A stretch of DNA of 64,000 bases from Stenopsyche tienmushanensis (lineage: Eukaryota > Arthropoda > Insecta > Trichoptera > Stenopsychidae). Where the stretch lies: assembly GCA_008973525.1 (NCBI GenBank), contig WACJ01000114.1:372001-436000 (forward strand), written 5' to 3'. Of the stretch, positions 49,501 to 56,545 are shown one piece after another; position 1 is the stretch's first letter; each line of letters starts with the position of its first letter. Below the pieces are notes generated by a model. It did not search any database. It was not told the origin of the DNA and was given only the letters and a program-made list of their open reading frames with translations. A program made the position numbers and the translations under genes.

Positions 49501-52500
49501 ATGTTGATGTCGTCTTTATTTTTGAGGAGGTCAAATTTATCAACGATTTAATCTATGATTTTCAAAATGGGCAGTATCACTTTCAAAATCCTTGTAATAA
49601 TGACTGACTATGGATATTCTAAAAAATAACTTTGGCAATTTTTAATAGTAAAACTGAATACTGGAAACAAATATACTACTCATGCGCTAATCGTTGTGCG
49701 AAGATACTAGACATATTTTGGAAGATTTAAACGATAATAATATAAGAAATTGCAAGAAAATATTCAATTAACATGATATTATATACCGATATTGAAAGCA
49801 ACTCTTTTAGACAAATTGTAATACTGAATGTAAAGCACCTGATTGATGCTCTTCAGTTAGAAAAATTAGAAAGTAATTAAATAGATTAATCAGAATAATT
49901 TTGATGCAATACGGTCCCGAGGCGATGTATTGATATTAGTTTCGACATATTGGAAAGAAGATATCCATGAAATAATTATTTGTATTAATTATTTAGGTTC
50001 TGAATAGTTTTAAATTTGTTTTTAGATAAATATTCTAAATTCGGTTCATTATAAGTATAAAATAAAGGGACGTTTCTGATGATGGAGCAGTTGCAATATC
50101 CGGAGATCACAATATTGTTCATTACAGATGAAATCTGTTAAATATTATATAAAGCCATATTTTTATGCAGATCATCGATAGGATTTTCCCTTCTCGATTC
50201 TGAAACTGAGAAACGATTTCCAGCGATTTTCTGCTGCCTCTACGCGAAAGAATTACAATAGCACAATATTATATATATGGTATTAGAATATCAAACAGAA
50301 TTATCGGCAATATTCAATCAAATAATACATATTGTACATATAGTAAACTCTCGATTATGTGAAGAACTACCGGGGAGAATAAACAGAGATAACTGATAAA
50401 ACACGGATAATCCAAATCACCAAATTTCTACTTGATTTCGATTATAATATCATATTTACAATACAAATTTTAATTTCATAATTTTAATAATCATTATTTA
50501 ATAAGAAAAACGCTCATTATTAACCTGTATGATAGGATGATCGCGTATTTGCGATCGAATTGCAGTGATTCAGAAAGAGCACTCTTGTACGTTGAGCTCG
50601 GAGAAAGACAGAGATAGAATTCAGTAACTGTGCATGGGAGACAGAGACGTAGAACTTCCTGCGTACATCTCACGATTATGTGTGATAGTATTTATTTATT
50701 TAACTCGTTCGTCGCTGCGTCGACTTGTAAATGTAAACTTTACGAACGTATTTCTATAATGTCTTACAGATGACAATTGCCTGTCTGTGTTTATCGCATC
50801 GCTATTCCTTCGCTATCGAATTTGTGCTCCATAAGAAAGAACACCGATTCATGTTGGGCGACGAGAGTATTAAATATAAGCTTCGTATGCACCGCTGCAG
50901 TCCTGACAGATAAGTGGATTTGTACTGATGATACGCGATGGACAAGCAAATATAGCATCTAAGACTATGAAGATTTTAAATTAGCTCGCTACTCAAAGGG
51001 TTAAACTGGGTAGTCAGTTTAACACTCTCGTCGCCCAACATGTCGCCCACAACGTCTCTGTCTCTCTTTGAACTCAACGTACAAAAGTGCTTTTTATGAA
51101 TCACTGGAATTCGCTCGCAAATACGCGATCATCCTATCATACAGGTTAGTCTCAGTAATCAAGCGCTTATCACCCCGGGTCCATTTTTACAATCTTACTC
51201 TCGTGATTTGTGCCTCGTATAACAAGATTTCTTAACCTGTTGAGGAGCGAGCAAATTTAAAATCGATGAAGTCGTTGATGTCATAATCGCTTTACGCCAG
51301 TTACTTTCTGTCAGCTCCTAATCAGAGTAAGACAATCTTCAATTGTAAATGAACACTTGATAGTGAATACAAGACCACGTCATTTCTTAACACAAACAAT
51401 GCACAAAAATCGATTCATTTGCTCCTCCTTTAGAAGGAAATGATAATTAGACAAAGACTCATTCAACACGCAGCGAAGAACAGCAAGCAGTTAAATAAAC
51501 AAACACTATCGATAACACACAATATTCGGTCGTTTCTTTGCGTAAACAAATAACACACTTGAAATCGAAATCATTATAAGTGGATAAATTTGGGCTTAAC
51601 GATCTATACAATCATGCGATGCATATGAAGAAGCTATCCGTCTCAGTCTCCCGAACTGCGCTAAGTTCTCTTTGTCTCTGTCCGCCTCGGAGCTTCAATG
51701 CACAAGAGTGCTCTTTCTGAATAGTGAAGGTCAAAACGGATATTTCCGTAAGTACTCACGAAAAGGTTAAGACGAATAAAGTGACAGTTGGATGCGGAAA
51801 TTGTAAATTGCCGAAAAGATGCCAACGTGACATCCCTGTGTTTTGTTTCATTTTAATCTGACATCTGACAGTTTAACTTGACATCAAAAAGGTTTGTCTT
51901 GAAATGAAAAAGGTTTAACTTGACGTAAAAATACTGTATCCATATTGCTGGATCAATCATCTTTTATATATATAAATGGAACATAAAACAGTTGTATGTT
52001 TGGATATTTCTTCTTGGAAAATGTTTATTTTCTGACACCAATTATACTTACATTGATGCCCAGATGCGGAGATAAACGATGAAACTTACTTGTTAAATTT
52101 CAATGAAAACACTTGCAATCTTCTAGAATCTAGACGACTGAATTAATTTATCTTCAGCAAGGACTGTTTTGCGTCGACTGGTAGTAGTAAAATTATGCAA
52201 CAAGAAACGTATAAATCTGCGTTGCAAATGGTAAGTAGTGTATGGCACTCCCATTGCTGCCGGTATTGGGCAACCGAGCCTCGACAAGTATCCGGCGGGA
52301 CGCCTATCTTCGCGAATATGTAACGAAATTGCTCCAATCTGTTCTAACCATTCATCAACGTCTAGCAATATCCAGAGAGAACAATTTTTTGGCACGTCTG
52401 TGGTTTCAAAACTTCCAAGTGTCAGCAAATAATACCATATCTCGATCGATTTGCGACAGAACCTTAATACAGTCCGAATGCATACATTACAGGTCCGGCA

Positions 52501-54764
52501 TATAGAAAATGTATTGCCGGTTGATTTAAATGGAGTTACGCATTATTCTTATTCAAAAGTGGGGTGTTGAGATCTGACTTTTAATGATTTAGCTTGTGAA
52601 AGGAGTTCTAAAACTGCAAGGAAGCAAATACGTGCCATAAATCGCTCACGACTGAATACTGCCTATAATTCGTCAATTCATTCCCTATAATCGAATTCGA
52701 TTCATTTATCTGTCTATGAGCATATAAATTATAGATTACAATTCAAATTAGGGAAATTCAAACAAATAACGAAGGTAAATTCTTTGAGAGGCAATTTTTA
52801 AGCAGATTCTATATAGAAAATTGCCAAATCAAAGACATTTTTCATACATTGCGATTATTTTCTTAAGATATGATTGAAAATAAATACAAAAAATATCAAC
52901 GAACGCGTATCTAAAAATGATTAACATTGAACCAATCATGACTTAAAAGTAACAATAAGCAAATTTGATTATTCAAATCTGCTAGCACTCAAGTGTTTGA
53001 TCGGTTCGATCGCGACACCAAAAAGTGATCAGTTTTATGGGTTTCATTTCCTTAATAAACATTACTCAAGTTTATTACTCCGTTTATGATTCAATTTCTT
53101 TTTTATTTGAGAACGTATCCATAAAAATACAAAACTGTGTCAATAACCTTTCTTTTTTAAATTTTCTAAAGCAGCTATTTTATTATATTTTAAGGACCGA
53201 CACGTTTTTGCAGCTGCTAATATGCCGTCACTTGCCAAAGAGACCAAACGATACAATTTATAGTTTCGACTTGCGAAATAAGTCCACTACTTTCGTTCGA
53301 CTTTGATGAATGGCGGTAAAGAACTAGGAGCAAATAATGCTCTTTATAGAAAGTGTTTCTTTCTTTCCTTCGATCCGATACATCGCTCAATAATGATTAC
53401 AATATTATAGTATCGTCGATGTTTTCGTTGCACTTTAGATGCACTTCCCCATATCGATATCACAATATTCTCTGATGAAACACAGCATTTACGGGCTATT
53501 TACAGATATGTTGAAATTGGACCAATTACACAGTTCGTATCCCTTGCCGTCTGTATTCAACTAATCTTATATATTATCGATCTTAGATAGGTGATAATTA
53601 TGTTTGGTAATTTAACGATGAATATTAAAACTATTAGATTGCAAACGTGGAAATTCGTCCAAATTGTATTGCAAATATTCTAACGGTAGAATGCTTGCAA
53701 ATCAGGACATTCATGAATAAGCTTTGGAATTCGAGGAAAATTGAATGTCGCTTCAATTGCATTTCATTAGATAAATAATCCATCATTGAATTACAGATTT
53801 AATTTAGATAATATTCGCTAAACACAATTCAAGAATCGCAAGATATAACAGAACTGCAGAAAAAATACGAAAATTGTAAGAAAAATACCATAGAAATATG
53901 AAACAATGAAATTTTAAATTCAACTTGTTTGCTATATTTCGTTTGACAAAATCATCGAAGTCCAAGAAGCTATTATTTTATGGTTTAATTTTACAACTGC
54001 ATTATGAATTTCTGCACTTTATTTCTCGCTAATCGATCGTTCAGAATATTCTCGGTAAAGCACATTCTATGCTACAATATTTTAACATCAAGTTAAATCT
54101 TTTTTATTTCAAGTCAAACCTTTTTCAACTCAAGTTAAACTTTTACATGACATCTAACAGTTTAACTTGAATTGAAAAAGGTTTGACTTGGCGTTAAAAT
54201 ACTGTATCATTGAATGGGTGTTCTTACGGAAGTATTAAATACATGATGCAATTTGAAATCTACAACAATAACAATATCCCCATTTTTATTCAATTTCACA
54301 TATATTTCTAATGTTTTGACAATGTGAAACTAGATCGAGTAGTAATCCATCTGAAGTGAATTGTTGTGGCATACAATCAAAATGTATGCGAAAATTGTGC
54401 ACTTGAAGCATTGCGACATTTATGAATGCCAATGACAGTTATGCAACCTTTACGAATCCAATTAATTTTTTTTTTATTTGGATCTATTTCGATTTTAAGT
54501 CATCATTTCAACTTTCATACAAGTTAATCGCACAATTTATCGGCGCACTCGTTAAAGTTCATGCGGTTATTATTTGCCAATTTTTTCTCCATCTTCTACC
54601 TGTCTGCGAATACTTCCCAACGTTTCTGCAATTTAATAAGTGCGTGCTTATCTGTTTTTATATCAAAATCGCGATCATCTTCGCGGTTAGTCGATCGTAC
54701 CGATCTAGAGATGCTTTTCGAACGTTCCGCTAGTCGCTCTTTGATTGCTGCATTTTTTTGGACT
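22510..54764 (-). CDS. Coiled-coil fibrinogen-related domain (FReD) protein, 5' end not found
   Basis: Exons in transcript order: 54764-54600, 44731-44591, 27617-26565, 24922-24661, 24530-24399, 23286-23102, 23031-22888, 22806-22682, 22601-22510 (stop TGA at 22512-22510). All use GT-AG and all phases agree (765 visible residues). The large 351-residue exon is rich in heptads ([20 protein letters not shown]...), a coiled-coil rod. A Ser/Thr/Pro linker follows, then the FReD of about 226 residues: [38 protein letters not shown], a Ca-site-like [28 protein letters not shown] and the C-terminal [21 protein letters not shown]. Such proteins are secreted or membrane-tethered recognition/signalling factors (angiopoietin-, ficolin- or scabrous-like). 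No signal peptide is in the visible exons, so at least one upstream exon is missing. Core exons (22.5-27.6 kb) are certain; the two upstream exons are inferred. Confidence 0.85.
24923..26564 (-). other. FReD gene intron between the coiled-coil and linker exons
   Basis: 1.64 kb. Holds one copy of a short dispersed repeat (about 25660-25770) and a GC-rich patch around 26050-26130 (GTGGCGGGCGCCTGC). No further exon is needed because the phases of the flanking exons already match (CTC AG joined to C). Confidence 0.6.
25660..25770. repeat. Short dispersed repeat, copy 1
   Basis: Shares GTCCGCTTTTCGGATCGCT, CATGACGAAT and CGCCTCGCG with 27870-27932 and, inverted, with 57455-57510. No terminal repeats or coding sequence are visible. 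Confidence 0.65.
27805..27932. repeat. Short dispersed repeat, copy 2, interrupted by a hAT element
   Basis: Shows the same GTCCGCTTTTCGGATCGCT...CGCCTCGCG block as at 25.7 kb, preceded by CTCCGGATACGCATTTATCC which is also found inverted near 57545-57575. The hAT element begins immediately after the block. Confidence 0.65.
27933..28948 (-). mobile_element. hAT family element, copy 1 (internally deleted, ~1 kb)
   Basis: Terminal inverted repeats TAGGGAATCCAATC...GATTGGATTCCCTA. Both ends carry clusters of TCCCGGGA-type motifs. The minus strand at 28194-28433 is an open frame for a hAT C-terminal dimerisation domain: [20 protein letters not shown] and [14 protein letters not shown] (family knowledge). 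The N-terminal zinc finger and catalytic region are missing. Flanking 8-mers CTCGCGAT and CTCTTCAG do not match, unlike the two other copies, so one flank was rearranged. Confidence 0.88.
28194..28433 (-). pseudogene. hAT transposase dimerisation-domain fragment (79 aa, open)
   Basis: Only the last ~80 residues of a hAT transposase are left, starting [19 protein letters not shown] and ending VTSGIFSK. It is conserved almost unchanged in the copies at 31.8 and 40.8 kb, the former broken by a stop. It could at most act as a dimerisation peptide; no activity is implied. Confidence 0.8.
29100..29350 (+). mobile_element. hAT (ZBED/GTF2IRD2-like) transposase remnant
   Basis: Frame at 29143-29247 reads [34 protein letters not shown], stop; a shifted frame continues with ALSRNTVAE. 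The ASYxLSELIAKxxKPxTEGDFIK and LSRNTV motifs are typical of the ZBED/GTF2IRD2 hAT branch (family knowledge). Stops and frameshifts show decay. Confidence 0.65.
29536..29927 (+). repeat. tRNA-derived SINE, copy 2 (5' truncated)
   Basis: Begins in the SINE body at CCAACAAATTTGGAA and ends at GGACGTCATAAGGAC. Lacks the Pol III A and B boxes. About 90% like copy 4 by eye, including the TATATA palindrome and CACGTGTGGAAGGCA. Confidence 0.8.
30026..30214 (+). CDS. Possible small secreted-type ORF (62 aa), unrecognised
   Basis: Starts [17 protein letters not shown], a plausible signal peptide, followed by a short Cys-containing part ending [10 protein letters not shown]. No promoter or splice sites identified, no recognised family, composition near background. 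Listed because it lies beside a better candidate at 30533; may be chance. Confidence 0.2.
   Translation: MRAILSYAINLTLLNLICSINGCIPWRAIETSASESNMHFLNSAMHNLTDAGCGRSGTADCV
30369..30400 (+). promoter_or_regulatory. Putative core promoter (TATA-like + Inr)
   Basis: TATTTAA at 30369-30375 lies 26 bases upstream of the A of a perfect arthropod initiator TATCAGTC (A at 30395). This spacing is what a Pol II core promoter needs. The ORF at 30533 starts 138 bases downstream. Confidence 0.4.
30533..30667 (+). CDS. Candidate small secreted peptide gene (44 aa), unrecognised
   Basis: The ORF begins [20 protein letters not shown], a textbook signal peptide with a short n-region, Leu-rich core and an A/S cleavage context, followed by a basic/Ser tail ([10 protein letters not shown], then [14 protein letters not shown], stop). 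It sits downstream of the TATA/Inr pair at 30369-30400. A KR dibasic site follows the predicted cleavage site. I do not recognise the family. Alternatives: first exon of a longer plus-strand gene (no good donor seen) or chance. Confidence 0.35.
   Translation: MQACLAVLLSLSIFVHSLDASSKRNSSLKLHCLSSNARKSIVIF
30668..31488. other. Intronic AT-rich DNA, nothing recognised
   Basis: Within the 17-kb FReD intron. The segment around 30980-31180 is less AT-rich but has no readable domain on either strand. Confidence 0.5.
31497..32511 (-). mobile_element. hAT family element, copy 2, with 8-bp target duplication
   Basis: 1015 bp with termini TAGGGAATCCAATCCCG and CGGGATTGGATTCCCTA, flanked by an exact 8-bp duplication GTAAGGAA (31489-31496 and 32512-32519). 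Same structure as copy 1. The dimerisation-domain frame is broken: the AGATCCAGA of copy 1 is AGATCCTGA here, giving a stop, and the ER of VEAER is changed to EC. Confidence 0.92.
32658..33030. mobile_element. pogo-like MITE (373 bp, TA target)
   Basis: Inverted termini CAGTAGACTCTCGATTATCC and GGATAATTGAAAGCACACTG, flanked by TA. No ORF. The internal block AGGATGATCGCGTATTTGCG recurs at 50.53 kb and, inverted, near 51.12 kb. Confidence 0.75.
33031..34236. other. Intronic AT-rich DNA, nothing recognised
   Basis: No repeat family or coding signal seen on either strand. Confidence 0.5.
34237..35105 (-). mobile_element. mariner element, TTAGGTTGTCCC family, copy 1 (869 bp)
   Basis: Termini TTAGGGTGTCCCATAAGTTT and AAACTTATGGGACAACCTAA with TA at both borders. 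Minus-strand 34750-35100 is an open 116-residue N-terminal part: HTH ([20 protein letters not shown]), WIPHEL linker and first catalytic Asp in [20 protein letters not shown] stop follows EALTVA. Downstream, the second (HHDNAWPH) and third catalytic regions survive in shifted frames with deletions. Inactive. Confidence 0.9.
35106..36265. other. Intronic AT-rich DNA, nothing firmly recognised
   Basis: Contains a 35810-36055 ORF without recognisable domain. No terminal repeats found. Confidence 0.5.
36266..36671 (-). repeat. tRNA-derived SINE, copy 3 (near full length)
   Basis: Minus-strand copy that includes the tRNA-like head: reading on minus, CCAAGTATTGGTTTAGATCC then AAAGGTTCGGGTTCAAATCC (B-box core GGTTCAAATCC), then the SINE body to the GGAGATCACCTACGT end. 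Confidence 0.85.
37548..38501 (-). mobile_element. GGGGGG-ended TTAA family, copy C
   Basis: Flanked by TTAA on both sides (37544-37547, 38502-38505). Left GAAGGGAAACCGGTTTA, right CACTGGTTTTCCCCC. The interior matches copy A: minus-strand pieces for the QNANEC block (near 37975-38010), GGTTGATCCATTTGCC and CAATGCTTCTAGTA. No long ORF remains. It fixes the target duplication of the family as TTAA. Confidence 0.75.
38502..39844. other. Intronic AT-rich DNA, nothing recognised
   Basis: Includes a C9 tract near 38552 and generic AT-rich sequence. Short ORFs have no recognisable domain. Confidence 0.5.
39856..39955 (+). mobile_element. Short mariner fragment
   Basis: Reads [24 protein letters not shown] residues, corresponding to the linker between HTH and catalytic domain (WVPHELNEN in the family). 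Only about 30 codons. Confidence 0.5.
39991..41480 (+). repeat. tRNA-derived SINE, copy 4 (full length, with hAT insertion)
   Basis: Best copy. Head GACCAAGTGTTGGTATAGTGG (A-box-like) and, about 35 bases on, GGTTCGGGTTCAAATCC (B-box-like) show a tRNA-derived Pol III promoter. Body is about 420 bp with a TATATA-centred palindrome and ends in GGACTTAAAAAAA. A 9-bp direct repeat ATGTCCAGT lies at 39982-39990 and 41481-41489. Without the hAT insert (40221-41221) it is about 490 bp. Confidence 0.88.
40221..41213 (+). mobile_element. hAT family element, copy 3, inserted in the SINE
   Basis: 993 bp with termini TAGGGAATCCAATCCCG and CGGGATTGGATTCCCTA and an exact 8-bp duplication CCCATGAG (40213-40220 and 41214-41221) which is SINE sequence. 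Plus-strand 40717-40959 is an open dimerisation-domain fragment with [20 protein letters not shown]. Confidence 0.93.
42011..43909. other. Intronic AT-rich DNA, nothing firmly recognised
   Basis: Segment 43770-43850 (AACTCGTTCATCGCTGCGTC...) shares its first 20 bases with 50.7 kb and may belong to the CCTTTGAGTAG repeat family. Otherwise no feature seen. Confidence 0.45.
43910..44260 (+). repeat. tRNA-derived SINE, copy 5 (internally deleted)
   Basis: Has the intact head GACCAAGTGTTGGTATAGTGG and the B-box region (GGTTCGGGCTCAAATCC) and then lacks about 80 bases around the palindrome (joined at CATTTATATATGATTTACCACG). Ends at GACATCGGATATGAC. Confidence 0.82.
44591..44731 (-). CDS. Upstream exon of the FReD gene (47 codons)
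   Basis: Acceptor TTATTTTAG/A and donor GGAAG/GTATTA frame an open stretch that starts [20 protein letters not shown] and ends [10 protein letters not shown]. Entry and exit phases (one leftover base, two trailing bases AG) match both the 54.6-kb exon and the 27617 exon, giving codons AGA and AGG at the joins. Only this one of the three minus-strand frames stays open. Codon use is like the known FReD exons. Flanking intron sequence, and a few bases of the exon's 3' end, recur at 50.73 kb. Confidence 0.6.
44732..45515. other. Intronic DNA; part of a dispersed repeat
   Basis: Segment 44820-44900 (CTATCGAATTTAGACCCC...GGGCGACGAGAGTGTTAAA) recurs at 50.81-50.88 kb. The rest is AT-rich and unrecognised. 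Confidence 0.5.
45516..46219 (+). mobile_element. mariner element, TTAGGTTGTCCC family, copy 2 (704 bp)
   Basis: Termini TTAGGTTGTCCCATAAGTTT and CTTATGGGACACCCTAA, TA at both sides. N-terminal part is disrupted by a TA run near 45606-45620. From 45805 an open frame gives [39 protein letters not shown] (second Asp) and [20 protein letters not shown] (third Asp). First Asp region ([11 protein letters not shown]) is in a different frame upstream. Inactive but recent-looking. Confidence 0.9.
46299..46791 (+). mobile_element. Short mariner remnant of a second family (~490 bp)
   Basis: Inverted termini GCATATCCAGAAAGTAAGTG and CACTTACTATCGGGATATGC. Interior includes [20 protein letters not shown], the region of the first catalytic Asp (usual form TGDETWVxHYxPESK) with stops after. 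The other catalytic regions are deleted. Confidence 0.7.
46792..48300. other. Intronic DNA with a GC-richer patch, unrecognised
   Basis: 46990-47260 and 48120-48260 are clearly less AT-rich than surroundings. The latter is open in both strands (minus: [20 protein letters not shown]; plus: [20 protein letters not shown]). No domain is recognised; likely transposon debris or a conserved noncoding element. Confidence 0.35.
48240..48536. repeat. CCTTTGAGTAG repeat family, partial copy
   Basis: Contains GATTGTATACATCATTAACCC, ATTGTGTGCTATCGACAGTG, CTCCTGACAGATAATG and AAATATAGCATCTAAG, then ends CTCACTACCCAAAGGGTTA. The same blocks occur at 50.6-51.0 and 51.4-51.8 kb. Confidence 0.5.
48537..50339. 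other. Intronic AT-rich DNA, nothing recognised
   Basis: Overlapping ORFs around 49300-49600 on both strands have no recognisable domain. Confidence 0.45.
50340..51002. repeat. Composite of pogo-like MITE fragment and CCTTTGAGTAG repeat
   Basis: 50341-50570 matches the left two thirds of the MITE at 32658 (ACACGGATAATCCAAATCA, AGGATGATCGCGTATTTGCG). It then runs into the CCTTTGAGTAG family (GACAGAGACGTAGAACTTCC, AAATATAGCATCTAAG) and ends GCTACTCAAAGGGTTAA. 50733-50795 and 50800-50880 resemble the surroundings of the FReD exon at 44591-44731. Confidence 0.55.
51003..51780. repeat. CCTTTGAGTAG repeat family, further copies in mixed orientation
   Basis: 51080-51150 carries the MITE block inverted (CGCAAATACGCGATCATCC). 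51440-51780 contains AACAGCAAGCAGTTAAATAA, CACTATCGATAACACACAAT, GATAAATTTGGGCTTAACGA and the right end GTACTCACGAAAAGGTTAA. Confidence 0.5.
51855..51945. repeat. Half of the foldback repeat family seen at 54076-54214
   Basis: CAGTTTAACTTGACATCAAAA, AAAAAGGTTTAACTTGACG and ATACTGTATC match the right arm of the foldback at 54.16 kb. Confidence 0.6.
52140..52510 (+). mobile_element. Decayed Tc1-like transposase N-terminal region (tentative)
   Basis: GC-balanced island in AT-rich DNA. Plus frame reads [20 protein letters not shown] then [20 protein letters not shown], resembling the paired-like HTH of Tc1 transposases (usual form GRPRxTTxREDRYI...VSxxTVRRRL). Stops and frameshifts interrupt it; no catalytic motif found. 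Confidence 0.4.
52511..54075. other. Intronic AT-rich DNA, nothing recognised
   Basis: No repeats, splice-bounded exons or transposase motifs seen. Confidence 0.5.
54076..54214. repeat. Foldback (long inverted) repeat
   Basis: Core arms 54110-54140 and 54160-54190 are 31 bases each and match 30 of 31 as reverse complements (CAAGTCAAACCTTTTTCAAC...), with a 19-base loop. Similarity extends outwards to TATTTTAACATCAAGTTAAA on the left and TTGGCGTTAAAATACTGT on the right. Related single arms lie at 51.86-51.94 and about 63.84-63.89 kb, so it is a mobile foldback MITE rather than a unique hairpin. Confidence 0.75.
54600..54764 (-). CDS. Upstream exon of the FReD gene (54 codons)
   Basis: Acceptor follows a T-rich tract (TTTTATTAATGAAG/A) and donor is GACAG/GTAGAA. 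The open frame starts [20 protein letters not shown] and ends [15 protein letters not shown], a charged helical segment suited to a coiled coil or linker. Exit phase matches the exon at 44731. A TGA lies just upstream in frame, so it is not a start exon. No domain recognised. Confidence 0.55.
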
Positions 54765-55712
54765 CTTCATTAATAAAAAAAAATCCCTCATTGCTGGAAC
54801 TCATCTCACATATGCGAAACTCTATTTTAAATTAGCACTTTCTAAAAACAAATAACTTCAATGAATAACATACATGATCTACTAATTTACAATTAGCAAA
54901 TATCCAAATTGTATGCATACATACACTTGCTCATATATCTATTGAGAGAGCATCAATTCAATATTTATTGGTATTAAGGGGATCATCTTGTGTGTTGGCT
55001 TCAAAAAATATTTTTTTTGTTATTGCATAAATTGTATCCAAATATAGTGTAAAATATGTGGATAAAGTGATTTTCCCATATTTGGGGTCATTTGGAATTT
55101 ACAGCTTTGAAGAGGCAAGAATTTGGTGATCACTCACTTCGATTTCTTACTTTAACCCTTTTAATACAAACACTTCTCTATTGTGCACAATAAAGACGCT
55201 GTTATATTATCTAAACTCAATTCTTGTTTCGAATATACCGTTTGGTTTGGTATTGACTGAGCACCCAAAGGTTTGAACTGATTAATTCATGTCTGAAGAA
55301 GGAAGAAATTTGGGCAACATTCTACAACAAACATTCCACTACCATAAGCTACCTCTGACTGCAGAAGTTCAAAAAGTCATCAAAGCAGTCTATGAAGATT
55401 TATCATGAGATGAACTGTTGAAAAGATGTTTAAGAGCACAAACACAAAATAACAACGAATCATTAAATGCTTCTTATTAGATATTTTAGATGTCATATTT
55501 ACTTTCATATTTTCATGATTTGATGATAATAACGCCATCCGCATTTCAATAAGCATTTTTCATTACTTAAAATTTTGTATTATAGGATCTATATTCCCTG
55601 AAGGGGGTAGTATGAGCATTAAATAGAAGACCCGAAAGAGACCTTTTCATTTTTGTAATAAAAGTACTATCGAATATCTGTTTCTATTTTTACCATTTGA
55701 CTAATATTTATA
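54765..55712. other. Upstream intronic/intergenic DNA with repeats
   Basis: Contains a small TTAA-ended repeat at about 55153-55275 (left TTAACCCTTTTAATAC, right GAGCACCCAAAGGTTTGA) and the transposon remnant listed next. Otherwise AT-rich. Confidence 0.5.
54979..55480 (+). mobile_element. TTAA-family transposon remnant with DELLKRCL...TQNNNE motif
   Basis: TTAA then GGGGATCATCTTGTG at 54975 gives a plausible left end. Frame near 55333-55480 reads KLPLTAEVQKVIKAVYEDLS, stop, DELLKRCLRAQTQNNNESLN. The same DELLxRCLxxxTQNxNE block occurs at 10.55 and 59.54 kb. Right end not found. Confidence 0.6.
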
Positions 55713-56545
55713 TTAGGTTGTCCCATAAGTTTCATTCGCAAATGAACACAGATCTAATCATAGCCATGGTTGAAAAAAACCGAAATAGGTAACAAATTAG
55801 AAATTCCACGAACATCCGTCCATAATCATCTGACAAAATTGAACTACATCAATCGTTCAGATGTGTGGCTTCCTCATAAACTGACTGATTCAAATAAACT
55901 TCAGCGTATTTCAACATGCGATCTTCTTCTCCAACGACATAATAGCCAAACTTTTTTAAAGAGACTTGTCACTGGAGATGAAAGTTGGATACTCTATGAG
56001 AATATCCAACGTAAACGGCCTCGGATCAAGGGTACAGAAGCTTTAACTGTGGCTAAACCTGGCCTACATCTAAAAAAGTTTTGCTATGCATTTGGTGGGA
56101 CTGGAAAGGGGTAGTTTATTATGAGCCACTTCAGCAAAGTGAAACGATCAATTCAACAAAATATTGCTTCGAACTATAACGCCAGGCCTCATGTGTCTTT
56201 GCTCGTTAGAAATAAATGATTATCATTTGACTGGGATGTTTTACCTCACCCTCCATACTCTACGGACATTGCCCCTTCAGATTATTATTTATTTCTTTCA
56301 TTGAAAAATTCTTTACGTGGTAAAAATTTTAATTCAAAAATAATATAAAAATGTACCTTGATCAATATTTTGCCAATAAACCTAGAAAATTTTGGCAAGA
56401 AGGCATTATGAGGCTTCCGAAGAGATGGAAAAAGGTAATAGAACAGAATGGATCATATATTATTCAACGAATTTTGATGTAATACAAATTATTGCTAATT
56501 TTTTTCTTAATATAAAAACGAAAGAAACTTATGGGACACTCTAAT
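55713..56545 (+). mobile_element. mariner element, TTAGGTTGTCCC family, copy 3 (833 bp)
   Basis: Termini TTAGGTTGTCCCATAAGTTT and AAACTTATGGGACACTCTAA with TA borders. 55770-56114 encodes an HTH ([20 protein letters not shown]), the linker DVWLPHKLTDS and the first catalytic Asp ([20 protein letters not shown]). Later parts are frameshifted; the second catalytic region is largely deleted and the third ([14 protein letters not shown]) remains. Inactive. Confidence 0.9.

Noticed and set aside
52123..52428. Minus-strand 101-aa ORF
   Set aside because: Opposite the better-supported Tc1-like reading on plus; no domain on the minus strand.
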